Assembly: GCA_025966355.1 (NCBI GenBank) | Contig: JAICWZ010000005.1 | Span: forward strand, 1-15,137 | Direction of reading: 5' to 3' | Length of the DNA: 15,137 nt | Source of the DNA: Thermomicrobiaceae bacterium | GTDB taxonomy: Bacteria > Chloroflexota > Chloroflexia > Thermomicrobiales > Thermomicrobiaceae | Part shown: in pieces, positions 9,101 to 14,672 of the stretch | How the letters are laid out: every line of letters starts with the position of its first letter | Numbering within the stretch: the first letter of the stretch is position 1 | Notes under the pieces: generated by a model | Database searches by the model: none | Told to the model about the DNA's origin: nothing | What the model saw: the letters and a program-made list of their open reading frames with translations, nothing else | Position numbers and translations under genes: made by a program

Positions 9101-9147
9101 CACTGGAATGGTCCGAGGAGCGATACCTCGAGTCGTGCCATGGTCAC
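6094..9147 (-). CDS. SARP/BTAD-NB-ARC-TPR transcriptional regulator
   Basis: A 1017-residue AfsR-like regulator. Residues 5-100 are the OmpR-like winged helix of SARP proteins (LLGPFQCRLNGEPAG, KVRALFFYLL, RREALAGLLWP, NLSQALSTLR). Residues about 105-255 are the BTAD helical domain. Residues 285-600 form the NB-ARC/STAND ATPase: Walker A GPGGIGKT (313-320), Walker B LLLILD (383-388), GLPLAIEL (483-490) and the winged-helix segment GVHELLRQYG (591-600). About 640-940 is a TPR array. ATP-driven assembly on ligand binding is known for related STAND regulators. The BTAD carries a C-x2-H-x-H-x5-C-x2-C insert at residues 117-131. GTG 9147 is preceded by GAG five bases upstream; ATG 9141 is an equally possible start. 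It is the first gene of an operon with the hydrolase-glycosyltransferase and is divergent from the tautomerase gene, so both are plausible targets. The inducer is unknown. Confidence 0.95.
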   Translation of the reverse strand: MTMARLEVSLLGPFQCRLNGEPAGGFGYDKVRALFFYLLVEHHRPHRREALAGLLWPEQDDTTARHNLSQALSTLRAALDEHHAEPPLILVNRETIQINHAAYDLDVTDFLALVAACEDHTHENPDECSACARRLEEAVTRYHGAFLAEFTSAGSETFREWQLVTREQLERRLSWALARLIAIYRQRNDPERAIASAQRWTDLDPFNEAAQRALIGSLAEAGDRSGALRQFERCRALLADELDVAPEPETEALYQSIVRGDPVNHEAPQRSQGRSRTYQLAAPAGALIGREYELDQLARLLRDPTHRLITLAGPGGIGKTRLALGLAEQEARRFADGACLVPLAGVSSPALLPHVIAGQLGVTFYGSEEPKDQLIAALRSRELLLILDNFEHLLEGAELISEILAAAPALQIVATSRERLNLYGEQIFHLAALRLPPAYSSHELEEYSAVRLFVYRARQADPIRTFNAEDYTQIARICTLAGGLPLAIELAAAWTPVLSCAEIAREIENNLDFLRTELRDIPERHRSMRAAFDHSWQLLDDRDRDVFARLTLFRGGITRSAAVAVASADLPVLASLVAKSFITRDSSGRYGVHELLRQYGERALRDRGREYVRARQDHLRYFVDLVTRCEARLKGPDLEAGLAEIETDLENIRVAWRWAVEQRLGRELSTCSRTLWLFFEITGRFDEWRDLFRAALSALETQRDSAQETAYAELLTGYAACLTRLGAFDTADHALEQSIAILRRYALPVQLAFSLNIAALVAHTNDAFEHEQALLRESLALFQRAGDRWGSAYSLNDLGMVTHLLGETTEARRLLLESLSISTASGDQRGVAFALHNLGTLAYQTGDYPAAEDWHRQSLRTRQAIGNLWGIATSLTQLGIVAQAQGDRETAWRWFVQALRIAADLHALPLATDVLVEMARLSMLAGDTTRATRITNLVLAHPASGAAATSLASSLHAELPEADETRPSEPDLSLESLIQSMLAEHENLDAGAVDAGQGGDYARTRTETIGTAASTGI
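6150..6158 (-). promoter_or_regulatory. Ribosome binding site deciding the hydrolase-glycosyltransferase start
   Basis: On the minus strand AAGGAGGGG lies three bases before ATG 6146, inside the coding sequence of the upstream regulator. It is among the strongest Shine-Dalgarno matches in the window and falls downstream of the alternative ATG at 6182, which rules that start out as the main one. Confidence 0.8.
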
Positions 9148-9192
9148 GTCATCTCAATGACGGGTTGGCTGTCCGATGAATCAGGTAGTTTC

Positions 9193-9221
9193 AGCATGGC
9201 ACAGCGACGCGCGGATTGCAA
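9193..9221 (-). promoter_or_regulatory. Candidate promoter for the SARP regulator operon
   Basis: On the minus strand TTGCAA (9216-9221), 17 bases, then CATGCT (9193-9198) with an upstream TGC giving an extended -10. It lies about 46 bases upstream of GTG 9147. A 7-bp inverted repeat ATGGCAC/GTGCCAT (9196-9202 and 9225-9231) brackets it and could be an operator, though arms this short occur often by chance. Confidence 0.3.
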
Positions 9222-9372
9222 ACAGTGCCATTTGATCAGCGAGAACGGCAACGAAGAACTACAGACCTACCGCTTTGATGATCTGTTGATCGTCTCTTGA
9301 TGACGCGCCGCTACTGTCTCTTCAAACGCTCCCGGCAACGCGCCGATGGTCAGGAGCGGTGTTGAGACAGCC

Positions 9373-9390
9373 GGCTCGATGATCCGAGCC
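9373..9390. repeat. Small dyad before the tautomerase gene
   Basis: GGCTCG (9373-9378) and CGAGCC (9385-9390) are exact reverse complements around six bases, ending seven bases before the ribosome site of the tautomerase gene. Possible operator or leader hairpin. Six-base arms are weak evidence. Confidence 0.3.
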
Positions 9391-9396
9391 ATGAGT

Positions 9397-9403
9397 GGAG
9401 GGG
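9397..9403 (+). promoter_or_regulatory. Ribosome binding site fixing the tautomerase start
   Basis: GGAGGGG lies five bases before ATG 9409, which is followed directly by a proline codon. The upstream in-frame start at 9346 would bury that proline inside the chain and inactivate a tautomerase. Confidence 0.8.
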
Positions 9404-9408
9404 CCGCG

Positions 9409-9651
9409 ATGCCGCTGGTTACGATCAAGTTGATCGAAGGGATCTTCTCCGACCAACAGAAGCAGCAGATGATCGAGCGCGTGACCGACGCCATGCTCTC
9501 GATCGAAGGTGAAAATCTGCGCCCGGTCACCTGGGTGCTTATCGACGACAGCGTTCGAAGCGGCGACTGGGGTATCGGCGGACACGGACTGACCGTCGAG
9601 GATTTCCAGGCCGTCGCCGCAGGGAAAACGACGGCACCGGCGATTGGTTGA
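9409..9651 (+). CDS. 4-oxalocrotonate tautomerase family protein
   Basis: An 80-residue protein beginning MPLVTIKLIEG. After removal of Met the N-terminal Pro is the general base of the 4-oxalocrotonate tautomerase superfamily, which catalyses keto-enol tautomerisation and related reactions as small beta-alpha-beta oligomers. The core LIEGIFSDQQKQQMIERVTDAM and the VTWVLIDD strand fit the family, and the C-terminal half (SGDWGIGGHGLTVED) is typical of the longer 70-80 residue members. The start is fixed by GGAGGGG at 9397-9403 and by the need for Pro in position 2. It lies 96 bases upstream of the FAD oxidoreductase on the same strand, probably in one transcript. The physiological substrate cannot be read from sequence. 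Confidence 0.93.
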   Translation: MPLVTIKLIEGIFSDQQKQQMIERVTDAMLSIEGENLRPVTWVLIDDSVRSGDWGIGGHGLTVEDFQAVAAGKTTAPAIG

Positions 9652-9747
9652 GCGACGACGATTCGCCGAGGTCGAGATGATGAATTTGTCTGTCAAATAT
9701 CCCAAATGCCGGCGGCTCGTCCGCTCGCACTCACAAAGGAACGTGAC

Positions 9748-11163
9748 ATGACCACAACACAGCCGAGGACCACGCAGTCAATCAATCAGGAGCAACTCGC
9801 GAGCCTGATCGCCAATATCCGGGGAACCGTCATCCAACCGACCGATGCAAAGTACGACCTGGCCCGCACGATCCACAACGCGATGATCGACAAGCACCCT
9901 GCCCTCATCGTGCGCTGCGCCGACGCCGCCGACGTGATGCATGCGGTGAACTTCGCGCGTGCCAATGATCTGCTTCTGGCCGTTCGGGGCGGCGGTCACA
10001 ATGTCGCCGGGCTGAGCATGTGCGACGGTGGCCTGGTCATCGACCTGAGCGAGATGTCCGGGGTGCGAATCGATCCGGAGCGGCGGACAGCCCGGGTTGA
10101 AGGCGGAGCGACCTGGGGCAAGCTCGATCACGCCGCCCATGCGTTCGGTCTGGCCACGCCATCCGGCATTATCTCGACGACCGGCGTTGCCGGGCTCACG
10201 TTGGGCGGGGGCTTCGGCCACCTCTCGCGCCACTACGGTCTGTCGTGCGACAACCTTCTGTCCGCGGACATCGTCACGGCCGATGGCCAGTTCCGTACGG
10301 TCAGCGCCGACAAGAACCCGGACCTTTTCTGGGCCATTCGTGGCGGCGGCGGCAACTTCGGCGTCGTGACCTCGTTCGAGTTCCGGCTCCACCCGGTCGG
10401 CATGGTTTATGGAGGCCCGATCTTCTACCCAGTCGAGAAGACCGAGCAACTCTTGAACTTCTTCCGCGACTACATGCGGCAGGCACCGATCGAATTGAGT
10501 GCCTTCTTCAGCTTCCACCAGGGACCACCGGCGCCGTTCATCCCCGAGCCGCTTCACTTCGTACCGATGGTGGCCATCGTCGTCTGCTATTCAGGTGACG
10601 ATCCGGCTCAGGGTGAGGAACTCGTCCGGCCGCTGCGGCAGGTCGCGGAACCGGCGGTCGACTTGGTGGGAATGATCCCGTATCCGGCGCTCAACAGCAT
10701 GTTCGACGCGATCTACTGCCCCGGGCTCCAGCACTATTGGAAGACAGACTACGAACCGAGATTGCTGGACGGGGCGATCAAAGTACACAGCGAATATGGC
10801 CCACAGGTCCCCTCGCTGCAATCGACGATGCATCTCTATCCACAGTCTGGGGCGATTCAGCAGGTCGGCCGAAGCGAGACGGCGTATGGCCAGCGGGACG
10901 TGGAATACGTTCACAACATCGTCGCGATCGATGCCGATCCGGCGAACATGCCCCGAAATATGGCCTGGATGCGCGCGTACGCCGAGGCGTTGCGGCCCTA
11001 CTCCGCCGCGGGTGGCTATGTGAACTTCTTAATGGCGGATGAAGGGCAGGAGCGCGTCAAGGCAACCTATGGCGACAACTACGAACGCCTGGTCGACGTC
11101 AAGACAGCCTACGACCCGACCAACCTGTTCCGGGTGAACCAGAACATCAAACCGAGAGGATAA
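9748..11163 (+). CDS. FAD-dependent oxidoreductase, BBE-type (PCMH fold)
   Basis: A 471-residue flavoprotein of the berberine-bridge-enzyme/6-hydroxynicotine-oxidase class. The FAD_binding_4 domain (about 45-220) has VRGGGHNVAG, with His84 at the position of the 8-alpha-histidyl FAD attachment, then GGATWG, GVAGLTLGGGFGHLSRHYGLSCDN and ADIVTADG, and WAIRGGGGNFGVVTSFEF. The C-terminal BBE motif YDPTNLFRVNQNI is present (about 454-466). The position that carries the second, cysteinyl FAD link in bicovalent members is here in PSGIISTTGVAG and has no Cys, so a single covalent link is predicted. The start at ATG 9748 is chosen for AAAGGA at 9735-9740; the in-frame ATG at 9706 lacks a ribosome site. 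No signal peptide. Such enzymes oxidise alcohols, amines or sugars using O2; the substrate is unknown. It is likely co-transcribed with the tautomerase. Confidence 0.93.
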   Translation: MTTTQPRTTQSINQEQLASLIANIRGTVIQPTDAKYDLARTIHNAMIDKHPALIVRCADAADVMHAVNFARANDLLLAVRGGGHNVAGLSMCDGGLVIDLSEMSGVRIDPERRTARVEGGATWGKLDHAAHAFGLATPSGIISTTGVAGLTLGGGFGHLSRHYGLSCDNLLSADIVTADGQFRTVSADKNPDLFWAIRGGGGNFGVVTSFEFRLHPVGMVYGGPIFYPVEKTEQLLNFFRDYMRQAPIELSAFFSFHQGPPAPFIPEPLHFVPMVAIVVCYSGDDPAQGEELVRPLRQVAEPAVDLVGMIPYPALNSMFDAIYCPGLQHYWKTDYEPRLLDGAIKVHSEYGPQVPSLQSTMHLYPQSGAIQQVGRSETAYGQRDVEYVHNIVAIDADPANMPRNMAWMRAYAEALRPYSAAGGYVNFLMADEGQERVKATYGDNYERLVDVKTAYDPTNLFRVNQNIKPRG

Positions 11164-11170
11164 GGCGAAC

Positions 11171-11236
11171 CGGCAGCTTCTACGCTATGCGGAGCCTGAT
11201 TGGTGCCCGGTCTATCTATGAGCGTAGAAGCTGTCG
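11171..11236. repeat. 16-bp inverted repeat with 34-base loop
   Basis: CGGCAGCTTCTACGCT (11171-11186) pairs with AGCGTAGAAGCTGTCG (11221-11236). The inner 13 bp are perfect, then one G-U pair and two more matches. It begins 7 bases after the oxidoreductase stop codon. No T-run follows, so a classical intrinsic terminator is unlikely, although the RNA stem would be stable. The right arm overlaps the spacer and -35 region of the candidate promoter for the next gene, so a dyad operator or looping site is also possible. Confidence 0.7.
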
Positions 11237-11245
11237 TAGATAATC

Positions 11246-11254
11246 TGCTATTAT
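11246..11254 (+). promoter_or_regulatory. Candidate extended -10 promoter for the DUF1326-DUF2182 pair
   Basis: TGC directly before TATTAT (11249-11254), a one-mismatch -10 with the extended TGn motif, about 48 bases upstream of ATG 11303. No good -35 is seen at 16-18 bases. The region is AT-richer than its surroundings. Confidence 0.35.
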
Positions 11255-11302
11255 GGGATGATCGTCGGCGGAGTTGCATTATGCGCTGAAAAGAGGTCCG
11301 CA

Positions 11303-11908
11303 ATGGTCTGGTCAATGGACGGCACCTATTTTGAGAATTGCAACTGCGATGCGATCTGTCCGTGCACCTGGTCGGGGCTTTCCCTGCCATCGACCCATGA
11401 TCGCTGCAAGGTCGTGCTGAACTATCACATCGACCATGGAGCGATCGACGGCGTCGAAGTCAGCGGCCTGACGTTCGCGCTGGTCGTTGATACGCCACCC
11501 GTGATGGTCGACGGAAACTGGCGGGTCGGCGTGCTGCTCGATGGTCAGGCGACGAGCGAACAGGTCGCTCAGCTCGGTGCGGTTCTCAGTGGTCAAAAGG
11601 GCGGTCCACCGGCCATGCTCCATCCGCTGATCGGAGAGATGCTTGGCGTCGAGCAGATGCCGGTGACGTATGAAAACGATGGCCGGCGGCATCGCGTGCG
11701 CTGGGGCGATGCGGTGAGCATGGAGATCGAAGACTTCTATGCCGGGCCGCAGCGGTCGCCGGTGCGGCTCGAAAACGTCTTTCACCCATCAAACTCGACG
11801 CTGACCGTCGGCACATCGGTTGGCACCCAGGTTGATGCCTTTGGGATCAACTTCGGCGAGACCGGAAGCAGCGGTGCATCCGCTCCGTTTTCGTGGAGCG
11901 GCGAGTGA
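11303..11908 (+). CDS. DUF1326 domain protein
   Basis: A 201-residue protein beginning MVWSMDGTYFENCNCDAICPC, the family hallmark: Cys13-x-Cys15-x3-Cys19-x-Cys21, followed by Cys35, His42 and His45. The Cys cluster suggests a metal or thiol site, but the biochemical role of this family is not established to my knowledge. No signal peptide or membrane segment is visible, so it is probably cytoplasmic. The start at ATG 11303 has AAGAGGT five bases upstream (11291-11297); an in-frame ATG at 11258 would add 15 unconserved residues. The stop codon overlaps the GTG of the following membrane protein gene (GTGA), so the two are made together. DUF1326 and DUF2182 genes are a recurrent pair, which implies a joint function. 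The C-terminal tail is rich in Gly and Ser. Confidence 0.88.
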   Translation: MVWSMDGTYFENCNCDAICPCTWSGLSLPSTHDRCKVVLNYHIDHGAIDGVEVSGLTFALVVDTPPVMVDGNWRVGVLLDGQATSEQVAQLGAVLSGQKGGPPAMLHPLIGEMLGVEQMPVTYENDGRRHRVRWGDAVSMEIEDFYAGPQRSPVRLENVFHPSNSTLTVGTSVGTQVDAFGINFGETGSSGASAPFSWSGE

Positions 11909-12678
11909 CAACCCGCGCGCTGGGAGAACGGCAATCGCTTCTTCCGGCGACGCTGATTCTCTCGATCGCGGCTGGCGCCTGGGCAGGCATCGTCATCTGG
12001 GCGCGCGAAATGGGCGTCGTGCCCGGCACGATGGGCATGACCGTGACGATCTTCGTCATCATGTGGACTTTGATGATGGCCGCGATGATGTTGCCTTCGG
12101 CTATGCCGATGATCACGCTCTACGCACGCACACTGTCGTCCAATCGCTGGCGCCGGATGTCAGCCTTCGGCGCCGGGTATCTGTTCATCTGGGCGGTTTC
12201 GGGCATCCCGGTGTTCGCGCTCGCCTGGCTCAGTGGGCGGGTTGCCACAAACGAGCCGGATCTCGCGGTCGGCGTGGCGGTGGTCATCTTCGCGGCGGCC
12301 GGCCTCTATCAGCTCACCTCGCTCAAGCATCGCTGCCTGCAACATTGCCGCTCGCCGCTGGCGCATCTGCTGCACTACGGGAATTACCGGGGGCGACTGC
12401 GCGATCTGCGAGCGGGCGCGCATCATGGCGCGTTCTGTCTCGCCTGTTGCTGGGCGCTGATGCTGCTCATGGTCGCCTTCGGCGTGATGAACCTGCTGGC
12501 GATGGTTCTCCTGGCCGCGACAGTCGGTATCGAAAAGCAGTGGAAACATGGCGCGGGGTTCGCCAAAGTCGCCGGACTTGCGGCGCTCGCGCTGGCTATC
12601 GTCGTCATTTTCGTCCCAGACCTCGCACCCGGTTTGCAGGCGGGCGGAATGGCGACGATGGGAACGATGGGATCGTAA
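11905..12678 (+). CDS. DUF2182 integral membrane protein, predicted metal-binding
   Basis: A 257-residue protein with about six or seven membrane segments (roughly 12-32, 45-66, 87-109, 119-137, 176-195, 196-209 and 222-237). Family signatures are MWTLMMAAMMLPSAMPM (53-69), SLKHRCLQHC (139-148) and GAHHGAFCLACCWALM (171-186). The His/Cys residues His142, Cys144, His147, Cys148, His173, His174, Cys178, Cys181 and Cys182 are consistent with metal binding. The chosen start is GTG 11905, which overlaps the DUF1326 stop as GTGA and has GGAG six bases upstream (11895-11898). An alternative GTG at 11893 would add four residues. The C-terminus is Met/Gly-rich (GGMATMGTMGS). The transported or handled metal is not known. 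Confidence 0.9.
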   Translation: MTTRALGERQSLLPATLILSIAAGAWAGIVIWAREMGVVPGTMGMTVTIFVIMWTLMMAAMMLPSAMPMITLYARTLSSNRWRRMSAFGAGYLFIWAVSGIPVFALAWLSGRVATNEPDLAVGVAVVIFAAAGLYQLTSLKHRCLQHCRSPLAHLLHYGNYRGRLRDLRAGAHHGAFCLACCWALMLLMVAFGVMNLLAMVLLAATVGIEKQWKHGAGFAKVAGLAALALAIVVIFVPDLAPGLQAGGMATMGTMGS

Positions 12679-12726
12679 GCGCGTCGAGCGATTGCACAAC
12701 ATGACCTAGACCAAGTGCTCCACTCA

Positions 12727-12824
12727 TGTCATCCTGAGCCGCAGCGAAGGATCTCCTTCTCGTATCCCGTGCGCTGTGCTCTGACGAACGAAGAGGAGAT
12801 TCTTCACTGCGGTTCAGAATGACA
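12727..12824. repeat. Large imperfect inverted repeat, dispersed 'GTCATCCTGAGC' type
   Basis: Two 36-base arms (12727-12762 and 12789-12824) around a 26-base centre. The arms begin TGTCATCCTGAGCCGCAGC and, read from the other strand, TGTCATTCTGAACCGCAGT, differing mainly by transitions. The unit resembles a class of intergenic palindromes I know to be scattered in several high-GC bacterial genomes, including Chloroflexota. It lies 48 bases after the DUF2182 stop and may act as a bidirectional terminator or be a non-autonomous mobile unit (MITE-like). No clear target-site duplication is seen. Confidence 0.75.
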
Positions 12825-12874
12825 ATAGAACGCTGCCACTGACTATCCGCCAATAGTGTACATTTGGGGCACTG

Positions 12875-12896
12875 CCGAGGCTTCTTGCAGCCTTGG
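12875..12896. repeat. Short hairpin upstream of the unknown signal-anchored gene
   Basis: CCGAGGCT (12875-12882) and AGCCTTGG (12889-12896) pair over 8 bp with one G-U around a six-base loop, ending about 20 bases before the ribosome site. It could be a leader structure. Low certainty. Confidence 0.3.
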
Positions 12897-12930
12897 TAAT
12901 CCTAGGGACGGAAGGTAAAGGAAGCGTAAT

Positions 12931-13584
12931 GTGGGTCAGCGCTTTGACCAGCGGCACCGAGGGAAGCTGATACTCATCGTCTGCTTGGCGGTGGCGATCG
13001 CACTCTTCGTTGCTGATCAGACGCTCCAAGCGAGTCCACCGTCGCCGACCGAACTGCCTGAAATCATCGCTAACAACGAAGGTGTGCAGCCCTCCGAGGT
13101 GCAGGTGCTGGCATATGAGGTTGCGCACGGCGTACCAGCGGTACTCTACCGGTTCACGGATCAGCCGTTTCGTGCTCCTGGTGGCATCGAGTTGCCGCAG
13201 CCACTGAAGGTCTCGCGGCTCGTTCATCCGCTTGGTCGCCCGTGGGAATGGACCGAAGGCGGTGGGTATTACGGCGGGCAACTGAAGTATGGCGCGGCTG
13301 CCAGCTTCGATCTAGGGAGCGCCAGCGGCGACACGGGAACGGTCATCAATACCATGGTGTTTGGGATGGCGCTGCCCGACGTCGCGGAGCTCCAATTGAC
13401 GATACAGGGCCAGCGTTACATCCGAGATCTTCGACAATCGGATGGCTATATTCTCTTGCTTCCTGATCAGGGTGTGACACCAGACGAAATCACGGATATT
13501 CGGGTTCTGGATGCCGCCGGCCATGAGTTGCCTCCGCCCAGGGGATACGGCAGCGGAACAGGCATTCCGGAGCCACAATCTTGA
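12931..13584 (+). CDS. Signal-anchored protein of unknown function
   Basis: 217 residues from GTG 12931, with AAAGGAAG at 12917-12924. A basic N-terminus (RFDQRHRGK) precedes a hydrophobic stretch at residues 12-28 that reads as an uncleaved signal anchor or a signal peptide, so the rest should lie outside the membrane. The body (about 35-200) has no motif I recognise. It is rich in beta-type segments and has a Gly/Tyr patch (GGGYYGGQLKYG) near the middle, then a Pro/Gly-rich tail (PPPRGYGSGTGIPEPQS). No lipobox: the only Cys (18) lies inside the hydrophobic run. Codon use and the ribosome site support a real gene. It stands alone, after the inverted repeat and convergent with the hydroxyproline dehydratase gene 18 bases away. 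I do not recognise it. Confidence 0.75.
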   Translation: MGQRFDQRHRGKLILIVCLAVAIALFVADQTLQASPPSPTELPEIIANNEGVQPSEVQVLAYEVAHGVPAVLYRFTDQPFRAPGGIELPQPLKVSRLVHPLGRPWEWTEGGGYYGGQLKYGAAASFDLGSASGDTGTVINTMVFGMALPDVAELQLTIQGQRYIRDLRQSDGYILLLPDQGVTPDEITDIRVLDAAGHELPPPRGYGSGTGIPEPQS

Positions 13585-13602
13585 TCGTGTATTCCAGGCG
13601 GC

Positions 13603-14667
13603 TCAACTGCTCCCATCCTCCAACAGAAACCCTCGCCCCAGCACGTCGTCCGGGTCGAGGCGGAATTCGCTGCGGCCGGTGATGAAGGCGCGGCCGCTGA
13701 CTTCGGGGATGATCGCGTCGAAGGTGCCGGTGCGGTCATGGCCGACGACGCGACCGGTGAAGACGCTGCCGGCGCCAAGGATGCTTTCGATGGCAATTGG
13801 CTCGCCGCCAGCGATCTCACCGCGAGCGTAATGCAGCGCCAGGCGGGCGGAGACGCCCGTGCCGGTTGGGGAGCGATCGACCTCGGCGTTGGCGAAGACG
13901 CAGATGTTGCGGCTATGGTGCGCCGGGTCTTCGGGAGGTCCGGTCAGGATCGTGCCATAGAGGAAGCCGAGATCGGGATCGTTCGGATGCTGGATGGCGA
14001 GCGTGGCGTTGACGGCGCGCTTGATCGCCTCACCGGCCGCTACGAGCCGCGTCGTATTCTCCGGTGTTACGGCCAGCCCGACGCGCGCCGCAGGCAGCAC
14101 CGCGTAAAAGGCGCCGCCAAAGGCGATGTCGACGGTGATCGTCCCCACCCCCACGCCCGGCAGGTCGAGGAAGAGATCCTGCGCGTAGACAAAGGACGGC
14201 ACGTTGCGGAAGGAGACGCGTTCGACGCGACCGGTATCGTCGATATGCGCTGTTGCGCGGACCAGACCCGCGGGTGTATCGAGATTGACCGGTGTCTCGC
14301 GACCGGCGATCGAAAGCGCGTTCGTCTCGATCAAGGCCGTCACCAGGGCGATGACGCCGTGGCCGCACATCGTACTGTAGCCCTCGTTATGCATGAAGAG
14401 AACGCCGAGGTCGGCCTCTGCGCTCACCGGCGGGGTGAGCACGCAGCCGTACATGTCGAAGTGCCCACGTGGCTCCCACATCAGCGCCCGGCGCACGCCG
14501 TCGAGCTGTTCGCGCAGATAACGCCGCCGCTCCAGGATCGTTTCGCCGGGAATCTCCGGCAGCCCGCCGGTAATGATGCGCAGCGGTTCACCGGCGGCGT
14601 GCGTTTCGATGGTGGTGATGACCCAACTCTCGTCGTTACGCGGCGGCCACGACCAGTTGAACGCCAT
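13603..14667 (-). CDS. trans-3-hydroxy-L-proline dehydratase (proline racemase family)
   Basis: A 354-residue member of the proline racemase fold. The first active-site loop is NEGYSTMCGHGVIAL with Cys101. The second is DRSPTGTGVSARLAL, where Thr268 replaces the second catalytic Cys of racemases and 4-hydroxyproline epimerases (DRSPCGTG). That Cys/Thr pair is the known mark of trans-3-hydroxy-L-proline dehydratases, which form pyrroline-2-carboxylate by loss of water. The THAAGEPLRI motif near residue 22 is also typical. Length matches the family. ATG 14667 starts five bases after the stop codon of the upstream metallo-hydrolase gene, with only a weak ribosome site, so translation is probably coupled. 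A pyrroline-2-carboxylate reductase, the usual next enzyme, is not in the window. Epimerase activity is unlikely without the second Cys. Confidence 0.9.
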   Translation of the reverse strand: MAFNWSWPPRNDESWVITTIETHAAGEPLRIITGGLPEIPGETILERRRYLREQLDGVRRALMWEPRGHFDMYGCVLTPPVSAEADLGVLFMHNEGYSTMCGHGVIALVTALIETNALSIAGRETPVNLDTPAGLVRATAHIDDTGRVERVSFRNVPSFVYAQDLFLDLPGVGVGTITVDIAFGGAFYAVLPAARVGLAVTPENTTRLVAAGEAIKRAVNATLAIQHPNDPDLGFLYGTILTGPPEDPAHHSRNICVFANAEVDRSPTGTGVSARLALHYARGEIAGGEPIAIESILGAGSVFTGRVVGHDRTGTFDAIIPEVSGRAFITGRSEFRLDPDDVLGRGFLLEDGSS

Positions 14668-14672
14668 TTTGC

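Noticed and set aside
8341..9300. 319-codon plus-strand frame antisense to the regulator
   Set aside because: Mirror frame of a strong coding region (SARP/BTAD); the protein has no domain and an antisense-type composition.
11171..11236. Classical intrinsic terminator
   Set aside because: The stem is strong, but the loop is long and no T-run follows on either strand.
12727..12824. CRISPR array or transposon end
   Set aside because: Only one palindromic unit with no spacers or repeats in series, and no transposase reading frame beside it.
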